Part shown: positions 13,172 through 24,639 of the stretch, one piece after another
How the letters are laid out: the number at the start of each line of letters is the position of its first letter
Numbering within the stretch: position 1 is the first letter of the stretch
DNA from: Pycnopodia helianthoides
Taxonomy: Eukaryota > Echinodermata > Asteroidea > Forcipulatida > Asteriidae
DNA length: 64,000 bases
Direction of reading: 5' to 3'
Assembly: GCA_032158295.1 (NCBI GenBank)
Contig: CM063252.1
Location: 18,124,036 to 18,188,035, forward strand
The notes under the pieces: model-generated
The model's database searches: none
What the model saw: the letters and a program-made list of their open reading frames with translations, nothing else
What the model was told of the DNA's origin: nothing
Made by a program: the position numbers and the translations under genes

Positions 13172-13607
13172 GGTTAGTACATGATTACAATTCTGAATAA
13201 AGTATGAAATACTGTAAATTATGATAATATTAAAAATGGATTTTCAAGGTGCTCCGGTTCTACCTCCATCTGAATTATAGCATGGAGGTAGAAATACCTC
13301 CATGCCAGGAAATGATGTCATTTTCACTCTGATTCTCTCACACACCTCACGTACGACCTTGTAACTTTCGCTCGTACCTATTGCCAAGCAAAGATGAGCC
13401 TAGTTTTCGATCCACACATACATAATATGCATACTTCTCGTGCGAAATAGTTAAAACATTACTATTGATCGTGACCTTGTTCATACAATGACCTATAACA
13501 TGTAAATGCATAATATAACATTTTACTGTGTGGCCCCTTTAGCCTAAGCAAAGATCGTAGAACAGCGCCGCGTCGCTATAAAATCTAGCGCCGTCTACCC
13601 CCAGCAG

Positions 13608-13770
13608 TACACAAATATTGACTGCTTCGAGTGGCATAGTAAAACTAGTCACTCGAGGTGATCCCCGGCGGAGCAGCCGAGGGACGATAGGCGGCTGCGG
13701 GGATCACCGAGAGACTTGACTAGTTTTACTACACCACGAGACAAAGCAGTCAATATTTGTTTTATAACAC
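13608..13770. repeat. Foldback MITE
   Basis: Left arm acaaatattgactgcttcgag ... actagtcactcgaggtgatcccc pairs with right arm ggggatcacc ... gactagttttactac ... gcagtcaatatttgt. Half-copies of the same family (gtgatccccagagca ... gcagtcaatattt) are seen at about 17.04-17.11, 27.07-27.12 and 38.10-38.17 kb. Confidence 0.8.
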
Positions 13771-14379
13771 CTCTTCCTTTGATTCTATCTGTATACTTTA
13801 AGTTTAATAAAATTGATTCACACAAACTTAACGTACGTGGCAATCAATCGTCAAACAAGAACTGTAAAATCTTACGTTGAAATACCGAGTTTTGACAAAA
13901 TAAGAGGGTGTACCAGACTACTGCTGTTACGTTCGTTCTCTAGACCGTATTTCAAGTGCACATATTTTGTTCATTACACCGGGTTTGAGGTTGTCAAGCA
14001 GCTCGTTTAAATCAATGTTTGAAGTCAATGTAGTCAGGGTACCAGGGTATCCATGCACTAGTACATCGGTCGCTAGGCTATCGTTGAATAGTACATCGGC
14101 GGCCGTGTGATAGTACCCCAGCGGTTCGCGCGCGGTTTCTAGTAAAACTAAGACATATCATGTGACGCGCTCTAAACCAATCAAAAGGCAGAATATTTGT
14201 AAGGGGTATACTGTACGTGTAAACTAGTAATAACGCTTTCCTTAGTTGACCTCATTTAAAATGCACGAACTATGCAAAAAACGGACCAATCAGAACGCTT
14301 TATTGTGGCCCTATAGCTAGCATGTGGTACGAAAAAAATCGCATCCGGCCGCAACCTCGTCCCCATGGTTTACTTTTTT

Positions 14380-14960
14380 TGTAATTATTTTATTCGGCAT
14401 TAAAATCAAGCATACGGAGAAAAAAAACAACGACATTGATACTGATTAAAAGCCAAGGATAGCACAAAAAGCTGATTAAAATCGGCTTATAGTTATTTCC
14501 ATCGGGGTCCTTAAAAAACACACAATACAAACAATTAAATACAAATACAAAATTGTTCAAAAATGAGATTGAGAGGAGAGATGTTGTTTCACTGCTCTTT
14601 TAAATTGATAATAATTATTAGAATATTTTATGTTATTAGGAAGTAGGTTCCATTCATACCAGTATTAAAAAATGTATTGCACTCTGTCCCTTTTATTCTA
14701 GGAACAATAAAATTGGAGGAACTACCCCTTGTTGGATATTTATGCATATCTGAGACCTTCATAAATTTTTAAAAGAGGTAGTCTGGTGCCATGTCATGAA
14801 AATTTTTATAAACATGGTTTAGTTTGAATTGTGTAACCCGGTCATTACCGCTTAACATTCTAAGTTTGTTCAGTTCTGTTTGACCAATATGCGATCTAGT
14901 ATCCATACTTAAAATATATCGCAGCCTTTTTCCAATTTAACCGACAATGCAGAGAACCAG
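14380..14960 (-). mobile_element. 3' relic of a LINE (reverse transcriptase C-terminus), antisense
   Basis: The reverse complement encodes broken pieces of the C-terminal part of a non-LTR retrotransposon ORF. They include HVYKNFHDMAPDYL and HKYPTRGSSSNFIVPRIKG, the familiar 'APxYL ... TRG...F.VPR.KG' pattern. A stop codon follows PDYLF and the frame is not continuous, so it is a dead fragment. The A-rich or unique 3' junction is near 14,380. Confidence 0.7.
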
Positions 14961-14974
14961 GATGAACAGCAATA

Positions 14975-15260
14975 AACTTTATTTCCAACCATGTTTACAA
15001 TATAGTAAACCCTGGGAGGGAAACTCCTTATTGGACCCTGATTGGACAAAACCAAATGTTAACCTTGGCCAAAACAGCCGGCTGGCAACCAATGTACAAA
15101 CAGGCTATTAAATCTGGTACCGTACCATGAGACCATGACAAAGACGTGAATTTCGAAAAGCAGCCAGACTATTCTAGTTTGCATACGTATCCAAAAATGT
15201 TGGATATGCAAATGATCCTATACCAGGGTGAGAGAGCGGTCAACCTGGTATTCGCTCGGC
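14975..15260. repeat. Dispersed repeat, inverted partner of 990-1290
   Basis: It begins with ctttatttccaaccatgtttac and runs to ggtcaacctggtattcgc, the reverse complement of the copy in the tomosyn intron. The sequence that follows (15,260-15,540) contains short inverted words such as ccaacctcg / cgaggttgg. Confidence 0.75.
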
Positions 15261-15718
15261 CCCAGCGGCCTATCCAGGACCGCTGGGATGGGCTAATCAG
15301 CTTGCACAGATTCTTGTTCAGGAAGTACGTCATGCGTGCAGTGCTTGCAGTGTGAGTGTGATGCATGATGGGACTGAGCATGGGACTGAGCATTAACGTT
15401 AACAATACGTTTGCCCATCCCAGCACCTTTGGTTTTAAGGCAAGGCACTGGGGACGAGCGAAAACCTGGTACTGCTCGACACACCCTGGGGACGAGGTTG
15501 GTGCGTGGTCGCTTTACCACCAACCTCGTTTCCAGGTGTGATCGATCTCGCCACGCCATTTTGTCCAGCATGCCTTGCTCACGAGAGGCTACGGATCGAT
15601 CACTGATCTCTATCGATAGACCTTTCCATTAATTGTTGATAAACAAACCACGCTGGTTGGCATGGACAGCCGAATGTTGGCAAAACATTCAATCGTGTTA
15701 ACAGACAATCTGACCAAA

Positions 15719-16310
15719 TTCATCAATTTTGCACATTCTTATTTGAAACAAATACACCCCATGGTTAGTTGCTTTGTTTCCAACAAATTCAACAGTACTT
15801 TTGAATATTTTTGTGTAACATTGTTACAAACTGTGGCTATCTGTTTTTGCTTTGCTTTTATGGCTTTCCATAGTTTACCACCTCGGGCGGTATCTGGCCA
15901 CATTCATCAATTTTGCACATTCATAAGCCCTTTTCACACTGCATCTCTTATCCCCGTGGAATACAGCCCCGGGGAGGCCCCGGTTTTTGTTACCCTATCG
16001 GTTACCCCGGCGCACTTTCACACTATCCCCGCATAGGTCCCTATTCCACAGTGGTCCTGTTGCATGTTTCAAGAACACCCCTGGGTTTTACCGCTTACCC
16101 CTACTCCGGAGCAGGGGTGGCTATTCCTCGGGGTATGCCCACTTGCCGGGGCAGACAGGGGGTAAAGGGATCATAGTGTGATCCACGGGGAATAGAGTAG
16201 TGTGAAAAGGGCTTTATTTGACACAGTTGCTTTGTTTCCAACAAATTCAACAGTATTTTTGAATATTTGTGTAACATTGTTACAAACTGTGGCTATCTGT
16301 TTTTGCTTTG
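15719..16310. repeat. Local tandem duplication, second copy split by a MITE
   Basis: Copy 1 (about 15,719-15,862) runs caattttgcacattcttatttg ... ggctatctgtttttgctttgct. Copy 2 has the same sequence but is interrupted after gcacattcata at 15,924 and resumes at 16,215 (tatttgacacagttgctttg). No coding capacity is seen. Confidence 0.85.
15925..16214. mobile_element. 290 bp MITE with terminal inverted repeats
   Basis: The ends agcccttttcacact and agtgtgaaaagggct are near-perfect inverted repeats, followed inward by tccccgtgga / tccacgggga. The undisturbed duplicate at 15.73 kb serves as the empty site and suggests a 3 bp TTA/TAA-like target, as in PIF/Harbinger elements. The short open frames inside are not genes. 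Confidence 0.85.
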
Positions 16311-16313
16311 CTG

Positions 16314-16542
16314 ATTTGTGAAAATTAATAATTTGACGGTGGAAAATACTGAGATTTCGTGAGGTTTTTTGTACTTTGCCGAACCCTCATGACGGTAGGG
16401 TGGTGGTGTGCAAGATGAAGCGTTTCCCTGTCGAGAAGGTACTGGATAGGATAAAGGGGCTTGTGTCGTCATTGACCGCCATCGTCGCGTTGATGTAAAA
16501 CAATGGAAAAGTGCGCGCGTGTACGCGCTACGCACGACTTTG
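16314..16542. repeat. Dispersed repeat, copy 1 (partner 20,736-21,007)
   Basis: From tttgtgaaaattaataatttgac to cgtgtacgcgctacgcacgac the sequence is almost identical to the copy at 20.7 kb. The second copy carries an extra ~60 bp (about 20,881-20,945). This copy is inserted into the antisense LINE relic that continues at 16,545. Confidence 0.85.
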
Positions 16543-16544
16543 TT

Positions 16545-16760
16545 ATCATTAAGTTTAAGGATATTTTCTTGCATCCAAACACGAGTTTCACTTAACACAT
16601 GTTTCAATACGCGTGATGCTCTCATCAGCAAAACCCTTGGGAAGTTTTAAAGAGAAAAAAAAAACCAATTTCAAAAAGATATTTTTGTTGCCATGACAAT
16701 AGCCGAATCCCCATTTTAGGGTGGTTTGACCCCTTTTTCGATTTTGAAAGAGTGAAACTT
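16545..16760 (-). mobile_element. Antisense LINE relic (reverse transcriptase fragment)
   Basis: The reverse complement encodes ETRVWMQENILKLNDNK, matching the non-LTR reverse transcriptase segment 'I..WM..N.LKLN..KTE'. The same relic recurs at about 24.25-24.54 and 41.10-41.34 kb as part of the duplicated block. The insertion of the 16,314 repeat truncates it. Confidence 0.7.
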
Positions 16761-16799
16761 ATATTCGATATTCAATATATTCTATATTCAAGGTCGTGC

Positions 16800-19270
16800 T
16801 ACCATTGAAGTTGTAGGCTAGTCTTGCAGAAGCGCACCTAGGTACGCTCGAAGAGCAGTAAACACGCACCATCAGATACTATTAAAGTTGTTTATGGCTT
16901 TATAAACCTCAGCTGCTGTCAATCAGGATCGAGGATTTACGTGCTGCTGTCAAACAAGAAGCAGTTTTGTATTTGGTAAAATCTGAGTTAGGCATAGCTA
17001 GGCACAATATGTGTTTGGTTAAAACTATGACTCCCTCATCGGTGATTCCCAGAGCAGTCTAAATAGAATGTGCTCAGTTGTTTTAACCATAGCATTCGAA
17101 GCAGTCAATATTTGTGATATCATGTGGTGAATGCATCTACGCAGTACACAGCTAGTTCTGTGCACAGTTTTCTACCATACACAACCCATGCAGTTGAGTG
17201 GTTCTGAATGGTGAAAGGAGTGTAGTAAGACATATCAGTGACTCACTTATATGTGTTACATGTAAATAATGACAACTATTATAACTAAGCAGTCTTACTG
17301 TGTCAATACAATGACAGAAACATGGTGCAAAAATTAAGCAACATGTCACTATTTTTTAATGTAAATAATGATAAATCTTCTTGAGGTGTTGTACAAGAAT
17401 CTACAAGAATCCAATGAGTGAAACAATTCATAAAGATGTAAAAATATAAAGCATTCATCACTCTCTGTATTATGGAAATAATGACAAATCTTCTGTATAG
17501 ATATTTTTTATAACCAAACACTCTCTTGGAGGTATACAAGAATGCAATCAAAGATGCAGTTCAAGGTATAAAGCATGTTTCACTGATTGTATCAATATAG
17601 CAAAGTACGTTTTTGCTCTGCTAAGTTGAAGGAAATATATTGTGCTATTTAGTTAAAATGAATACTCTTATAGCTGTCTCTGCTGTCATGATATTAACTT
17701 TATTTGTATTGCGGGTTTAACAGTTCCCTAGAGGGGATGGGGGATGTTTCTTTTGTAATAAAACAAGAAATCAATTAAATAAGTATCCAGTGAAATAATA
17801 GAAACTTATGGAGAAATATTTTTTCATTATTTCTCTAACAAAGGGCAACTTTTCCCTTATTGTGTTATTTACAAGAATAGTCAAGTGCCAAGAAGAACTT
17901 GAAAACTGTTCCATTCCAATCTACCTTTCATTTCAATTTAATTAGTTATGTTAACTTTTGTGGTTGCCTGGATGTAGCACCCTGATCTAGATGGAAGTTG
18001 CTACTCTGTAAAAGCTCTGTTATTATTTGTTTGTTAAGGGTATACAGATATCTGTTGAACACACACTGTAATATTGTTTCATTGTATGACAGGATTTAAT
18101 AAGCATGACACAGCATTTTATTTGAAGAGCACAATCATTCTGATTCTCTAGTTTCCAAAAAACAGATCAAACGACCAACCGATGAATGGTTTATCTTTGA
18201 ATGTGATCATAAATAATGGTTCTATGGTTTGACATGGATTTGGGGCATGTTAATAGAAAGACTGATTTTGATTGCTTTAGATTAAAATAAGAACCAAGTG
18301 TTGGAGGACAATTTTGCAACATGTTCAAGATTGTCCCCCAATTGGTTCATGGTAGTATTTTAGACAGAAGTAGTTTGCTGGACAATTGACATTGTTATCA
18401 AATGAATATACACTAAACCTGTAGATTTATAAATGACCATTTATTTCTTTGAACAGAACTAATAAGGCATAATAACTTTAAAGACAAAGTACATTATTGG
18501 TAATTATTTTAAAAATATGGTCAGTTTTAAACTGAAAGCTCACTGATGATGAAGTTCATATCAATGCCGTTGTGAAAGTTGAAGTGAGAAAACAAACAAA
18601 GACTCCATAAGTCACTGTTGCTTATTTTGGTTGCCAAAATCAAAATAAGACGGACGGGACTGTCTAGAAAAACACTGACAAATCTGTTTTTATTTTTCCA
18701 GAGAAGTAAGGAACATTACCTGGTATGTTTGTAGCTTTTTGTTTGGATCAGAAAGAAGAAAATGTGCAGGCACAAGTCGCTTTTTAAAATGGCATTCTCA
18801 TAATTTATTTCCTGACTTCAAAGGTTTAAACATAACGTGATTTTTTTTGCTCACCAGACTATTTTGTCCCATAGTGACAACCTCTCTTTCAAGTATCACT
18901 GTGTTGAGTTGAATTCATTGAAGAAACTGCATCAACAAGTTATTTTATGTTGACTGAAATAGTTTTGTTTAGCTGTGTCAGTTGTGTACATTTTCGTTAA
19001 AGGTGATTAGTATGTAAGGTACACTGGGATAATATGAAAACGATTCCCTCAAGTCGCTGCTTATTGAACTGTAACATGTAATGAGAGAATAAAACAAACT
19101 TATTCTTGAAATGTTATATGAAAACTATATTTGTGTGATTTGCACTTCTTTTTGTCCTAAATACACTACAATATATATACCAAAATATTATTATTTTCCC
19201 CTCACTTTAGATTAACAAACTAAAATTTACCATACCCCCTTCCCAGCTTTCCAATTTAGTTTGGTAAGTT
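16800..19270. repeat. Segmental duplication block A, copy 1
   Basis: The block opens with gaagttgtaggctagtcttgc and is near-identical to 37,866-39,705 (copy 2, right end truncated). It is more distantly similar to 56,740-59,020 (copy 3). In copies 2 and 3 the block directly follows an NLR gene; here no NLR precedes it. The 60-80 codon open frames inside are not convincing. Confidence 0.88.
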
Positions 19271-19311
19271 TTCTCTACAGACTTTTGAAATTTTAACTTT
19301 TAAATTCTCCC

Positions 19312-20465
19312 TACCTCTATTACAAACCAGTACACAGTACCTTTTTCTATTCATGTGTATAGGTGCTTTAGTTGGGTTTATTAACCCATTTTCTCACTTT
19401 CTAAGATTGAAAGTGACGGTTGACACACTTGCATCTTTCATTATCTTGCAGGGGTTTTCAAAGAAAGTTTTGACAAGTTGATTTCAAAGAAACCCATCTC
19501 CTCGTTATATGCTGCCATTCAGATTATTCGAGTTTTGTTTGATTCACAAAATGACATAGAATTCGATAATGAAAATCGTAAGTCACTCCTTCCGAGATAA
19601 AACTTAGCCTCCAAAGTGAGTTGGGAGTCTTTTTTATGACAACATTTTAAAATCAGAATTTGTCCGCGAGTAGAAACACTACTTTTCCTAGGACGCACCC
19701 AACGCACAATAACTTGCCACGTGGTACTTACTCGTTTGCATACTCAGTACTCCCATGGTTTTTGCAAGTTTGCGAGTTTGTTACACTAGAGGAAGAAACT
19801 TTTGGAATTAGCTATAATTAGGGGCATAGTAGACAACGTAACTTGGGCGCTGTACTCAATAAGTCAACATCTCAAAATAATTTGTTCAATTAGCTATAAA
19901 TTCTCTCTACCAGTACACAGTACCTTTTTCTATTCATGTGTATGCTTTAGTTGTGTTTATTAACCCATTTTCTCATTATCAAAGATTGAAATTGACGGTT
20001 GAAACACTTGCATCTTCCATTATCTTGCAGGGGTTTTCAAAGAAAGTTATGACAAGTTGATTTCAAAGCAACCCATCGCTCCTCGTTATATGCTGCCATT
20101 CAGATTATTCGAGTTTTGTTTGATTCACAAAATGACATAGAATTCGATAATGAAAATCGACAACATTTTGAAATCAGAATTTGTCCGCGAGTAGAAAAAA
20201 ACCCTACTTTTCCTAGGACGCACCCAACGCGCAATAACTTGCCACGTGGTACTTACTCGTTTGCATACTTAGTACTCCCATGGTTTTTGTGTTTGCGAGT
20301 TTGTTACACAATTTTCTTTCACAGTTTACAAAGCCTTAAGCATAAGTTTCGAGTTTGGATTTTGTTAGAGGAAGAAACTTTAGGAATAAGCTATAATTAG
20401 GGGCATAGTAGACAACGTAACCTGGGCGCTTTACTCACCTATTAAAATAAGTCAACATTTCAAAA
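19312..20465 (+). repeat. Tandem duplication of ~0.58 kb
   Basis: Copy 1 (about 19,312-19,885) and copy 2 (about 19,901-20,465) share ccagtacacagtaccttttt, atcttgcaggggttttcaaagaaag, tgacatagaattcgataatg and ggggcatagtagacaacgtaac in order. Copy 1 has ~58 extra bases after gaaaatc; copy 2 has an extra ~60 bases near 20,310-20,370. Confidence 0.85.
19452..19577 (+). pseudogene. Candidate orphan exon of unknown protein
   Basis: The segment is flanked by a good acceptor (attatcttgcag) and donor (gaaaatc|gtaagt) and is open for 42 codons in the phase 1 to phase 1 arrangement, starting VFKESFDKLISKKPISS. The tandem copy at 20,031 has one extra base and no donor at the same place. Its reading shifts after DKLISKQPI and hits a stop at acatag. 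I do not recognise the family. It may be a remnant exon of a lost gene copy or a chance frame. Confidence 0.25.
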
Positions 20466-20735
20466 AGAGGAGTACAGCTGCGCCCCAGTTACTGGGTCTA
20501 GCTAAGATTAACTTAATTCTGATACAACACATCCATTGAATGCAGTTTGAGTTTGATTATTCTTTGTTAATATTAAAAAGTAGTTCAGTGGGAAGGAAAG
20601 AGATAGCTTTCTTCAAATAATTCCAAAGAGGGATTAAATTACTTCAAAATTTAGGCAGCGAGATTGTACCCTTTTTCACGCACGGGGACGGATACGTCGG
20701 TATACAGCAAAGACGGCAGGAATAAAGGGGCTGGT

Positions 20736-21007
20736 TTGTGAAAATTAATAATTTGACCGTGGAAAATACTGAGATTTCGTGAGATTTGTTGTACTTTGCA
20801 GAACCCTCATGACCGTAGGGTGGTGGTGTGCAAGATGAAGCGTTTCCCTGTCGAGAAGGTACTGGATAGGATAAAGGGGCTGTGTCGTCTTGATCACAGG
20901 GTCTGTGGCCAGACATTGAATAGATGGATTGCAATACGCGTCATTGACCGCCATCGTTGATGTAAAACAATGGAAAAGTGCACGCGTGTACGCGCTACGC
21001 ATGACTT
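20736..21007. repeat. Dispersed repeat, copy 2 (partner 16,314-16,542)
   Basis: Same sequence as the copy at 16.3 kb with an additional segment cttgatcacagggtctgtgg ... near 20,890-20,945. Surrounding bases are not shared, so the repeat moved or was transferred alone. Confidence 0.85.
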
Positions 21008-21068
21008 TCAGCCAATGATAGCTCTTCACGCGTGCACAATTCATCAAAGATGGCGGCCGATGACGTCT

Positions 21069-21142
21069 ATTGCAATCATTGATCTACATTAGTATAATGT
21101 AGATCAATGATTGCAATCATATAGAGTTATATATAACTCTAT
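21069..21142. repeat. Two adjacent perfect palindromes
   Basis: 21,069-21,117 has two 23 bp perfect arms (starting attgcaatcattgatctac) around gta. It is followed by the 22 bp perfect palindrome atagagttata/tataactctat at 21,121-21,142, and then another gattgcaatc word. Confidence 0.95.
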
Positions 21143-22964
21143 GATTGCAATCCATCTCACCCAATACTCACGCGATAAAGCTTTGATTAATTATTGTGAC
21201 TTCGCGCGCCACCCGCTAGATGGGCCTACTTCTTGCGTGTAAATCAAATGTTGAAAATGTAGGGGTAGATGTGACGATCAACGCGTGCGCGTGTATAGTA
21301 ACTGGGTGGTAGTTCATGTTTCCATTTGGGGTTAAATCGGGGAAAAGGGGTTCTAATACATACGGTAAACTGTCAAGAAATCTACTTACCACTCCATGTT
21401 GGCCTCACACTGACCTCGATGGGCTTCCCACCGGTTTCAAGGGGCCGTGTTGGAACGCTTGCACTTTCACGCGAAATCTCGAAAGGGTCCGAGACCACCT
21501 TTTCGCTGCGAATAAAATCTGGCTTTTGATCTCATTATCGCGCACACTGCGCACTGACTGCATGCCCAGCCCCATGACGACACATTCCCTTTAACTTTGG
21601 GTTCGTCAAATTTCACACCCAGAATCAAGACGACTTATCCCATGGGTCGGTCTCACGAATTGTCCTCATAAAGTTCAATGTTTTGTCGTATGAGAACATT
21701 CTACAAATTGAACTTGAGTGTTCTGCAGCTGGGTCATGTGGTTTTGGAGTTACTCGTTGAACTTGTGAACGCTTGATTTCTCACTAGGTTTTTAGAACTT
21801 TGGACTTTTGTACCTCCGCTGCGGTTTGGAATATCATATGAAGATGTTTTAATCCCTAAATTCAAGCCCTCATAATAAACAAATTAAAAATCTACTTCTG
21901 CGGCAGTCAATAAGGAAAAAGTGAAATTCTAACAAGAAAGCCACAATAGGAAATTTGACATGTGACCCCTCCTCGAGCCGCAAAATCATGATTTCTGTTT
22001 TTGATATTTTGTTTGTCCAAATAATGCCTAAGGTGTAGTCATGCTTGTATATGTGTTTATAAGTCGAGAATTTCTGACACAGTGGTATTGCTATAGTATA
22101 GTGGGTTTGTGACGTGTACCACTCGAGTCAGGCGAGCTCGGGCCGCCGGGGTTCAGATCCCCATCATCCTTGTCATCAGTTAACGCCAAAGACAGTAAAG
22201 ACCACCGTCTTTGTTGTCCACAGCTGACACTGAGTGGCAGTGAGTTTCCTTCTTTAAAACCCGAATTTACAATGTTGTTTCAAAATTGTTTCCCGTTCCA
22301 TGATTACTCGTTCAGAAGCACTGTATACATTGATAAAAACTTCATGACACAAAACTACTTCATGTTACACAAATCTTAGATTCAGCAGTGTTATGGCTTA
22401 TTTACGCTCTCAGATCGTTGTTTAAAATAATGTTCTCCTTCTTCCTTGCATCATGTGTCCGTGTTTAGTAAACTAGGAATTCTGGTGTTTTTTTAAAGTA
22501 TTGTATACAATTATGCAGCTTATAATAAACTATAGCATAGTTCATCCACTAGTACAGAGGTTCAAAATCAAAGTTCCAACTGGGACGACCGACGAAGTTA
22601 AATGATGTTTATGCGGGCTCAAAAAGATTGGTTTCGATTTGAGTTGAGGATTAATTGGCCTTTCTGTTGTAGCTCTACCCAAAGAGACGATGGCATAGTG
22701 CCGACCCGAATGCTGTTGTTAAAACGAATCTTTACAAAAATCAGCCCATATTGCCTTTACCAAATGAACGAATGCTAACAGGACTACGGTATTCAGCTTC
22801 ATGTTTCATTCTTATAAACCACTGGTTTATGTAAATGCAGGAAACACAATTGAAGTGAGCCACCGGTGTTCAATATATAATACGTCACTTTTGCTGGTTA
22901 AGTTCAGAATCATTCATGTTTGAAAATTGACCTTTGTACTTCCCTTATCACGGGCAGGAATTCA
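21143..22964. other. Intergenic, no gene recognised
   Basis: A weak tRNA-like word (gggttcagatcccc, about 22,149) suggests another SINE remnant. The stretch at 22,550-22,830 resembles 42,165-42,400 (ggctcaaaaagattggtttcg, ctttctgttgtagctctaccc), extending the duplicated blocks. Nothing coding is supported. Confidence 0.4.
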
Positions 22965-24540
22965 CATATCCTTTCACTTTGTTAAGTAGGTCAGTGTACT
23001 GCTTTTAGCCTAAAATCCGTTTTCATTGTCTTATAATTATGTATCACATGTTTAATAGCAGAAACTAATTTGATTAAGTGAGACCACATTGTCTGCTTGG
23101 GTCCGGTACTCACATAAGGTAAGCTCGCAGAAAAAGCGCATTGATTTCAAAATGTGGTTTGAGTAAACGGCCCGGGCGTGGCAGGACGATTTTGGTTTCT
23201 CTTTCCTGGTTGATATTGGGTAGAAGAGTCGTACTTGTGAAGTTTTCTGAAATTATCTTGATTTTAACATCGTCCATGGCATTGTTTCTGACTGTATAAC
23301 GCAATATGTAAGGAGGGTGTACCTTGTAGAAACCCGAAGTGAGTATAGTTTGTGTTTTATTCCCTGATTACTGAAGAAATTATGAAAAACTTCTTTTTCA
23401 AGACTGACATTGAGCCAACCCGTCACCCTCCGTACCTCTGGTTGGTGCAGTATGACGCACTTGCGGGTGATATAGGTCACGTGTCACATGCACATTTGCA
23501 TATAATACGCTACATAATTATGCGCGAGCGGTGGATGGAGAACATTAAGTGGTGAGATTAACTGAACTTTTTTGCGTCGGATTTTTTTTTATATTTTTGT
23601 TCACAACCTAAATTCTACAAAGCTGCAAGAGAACCAGAAAGCATTAATAAAACACTTTTAAAAGAAACATGATTGTCTTGTGATGGCAATTTGTTCCATA
23701 GGCTTGGCGCAGTATGTGAGACAGATCGGTCTCCCCATAAATGATTAGATATGGGCTCAATAAGGAAGTTACAATTGTAATACCGAAGGAGCGTATGGTT
23801 TAAGAAGATCATCAATACATGCTGGGGCACTGTTAGTGATTTATACACAAAGAGCAGAAGTTTGTACTTAATCTTACTGCTACTGGTAACCAGTGTTACT
23901 CTTTTAGAATAGGTCTAATATGGGAGGACTTTTTAGTCAAGGTAATAACACGAGCAGCAGAGTTCTGAAATCACTGAAGACGTTCAATTTGAGTACAAGG
24001 AAGACCATGTAAAAGTGAGTTGCACATTTCAAGTCTGCAAACTACGACCGAGGGGACTATCTGCTCAGTTGCATTGTCAAGTATTTCCTTACATTACTGA
24101 TATGACGAATGTGAAATGTCGTAGTACGAGCAATAATAAATTAGAGAATATGCGAATTGAGTGTCATGGAAGAGTCGAATGTAAAACCAAGATGACTAGC
24201 TTTAGTAACAGGGGTTATTGCTGAGTAACCTATACTTAATACGGGGGTTAGAAACGTTATAGAGTTGTTGACGTGAACCAATTATCATGAATTCTGTTTT
24301 GTTATCGTTGAGTTTAAGGATAATTATTTTCTTGCATCCAAACACGAATTTCACTAATCAAATGTTTCAATACGCTTGATGCTCTCATCAGCAATACTCT
24401 TGGGAGTTTTAAAAGAGAAAAAAACACAAATTCGAAAAGATATTTTTGTTGCCATGGCAACAGCCGAATTCCCATTTTAGGGTTGTTTGGCCCCTTTTTC
24501 GATTTTGGAATGGTGAATGAAACAAATCTTCATTAAAAGT
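22965..24540. repeat. Segmental duplication block B, copy 1
   Basis: The sequence from ttcacatatcctttcactttg to ccctttttcgattttgg is matched by 39,708-41,335. In copy 2, block B directly abuts block A; here they are 3.7 kb apart. The block includes an antisense LINE relic. Confidence 0.88.
23600..24360 (-). mobile_element. Antisense LINE 3' relic
   Basis: The reverse complement contains HTAPSLWNKLPSQ, the usual C-terminal 'AP.LWN.LP' motif of CR1/L2-type ORF2 proteins. Nearer 24,330 it reads LKLNDNKTEFMIIGS-like sequence. The frame is broken by indels and stops. Confidence 0.7.
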
Positions 24541-24639
24541 TATAGATAGGTGGGTCCTTAGAGGCTGCATTGAATGTATCTATATTATTAAAGCTTGGGT
24601 CAACTTCCTTCCCGCGGCGCTGCGCGATCTGCCCATCCG

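Larger units (their letters stand above)
11594..14292. mobile_element. Region bounded by ~66 bp inverted repeats, possible 2.7 kb element
   Basis: The left arm (11,594-11,660, ctgattggtcgtttttgcatag ... taaggaaagcgttattatta) reappears as reverse complement at 14,228-14,292 with few mismatches. No transposase is visible between them. The interior holds two separate foldbacks and a CpG-rich promoter-like stretch. It could be one non-autonomous transposon or two oppositely oriented copies of a repeat end. Confidence 0.45.

Noticed and set aside
15662..16181. Open frames of 87-124 codons
   Set aside because: They cross a local duplication and the MITE inserted in it; no homology or splice signals.
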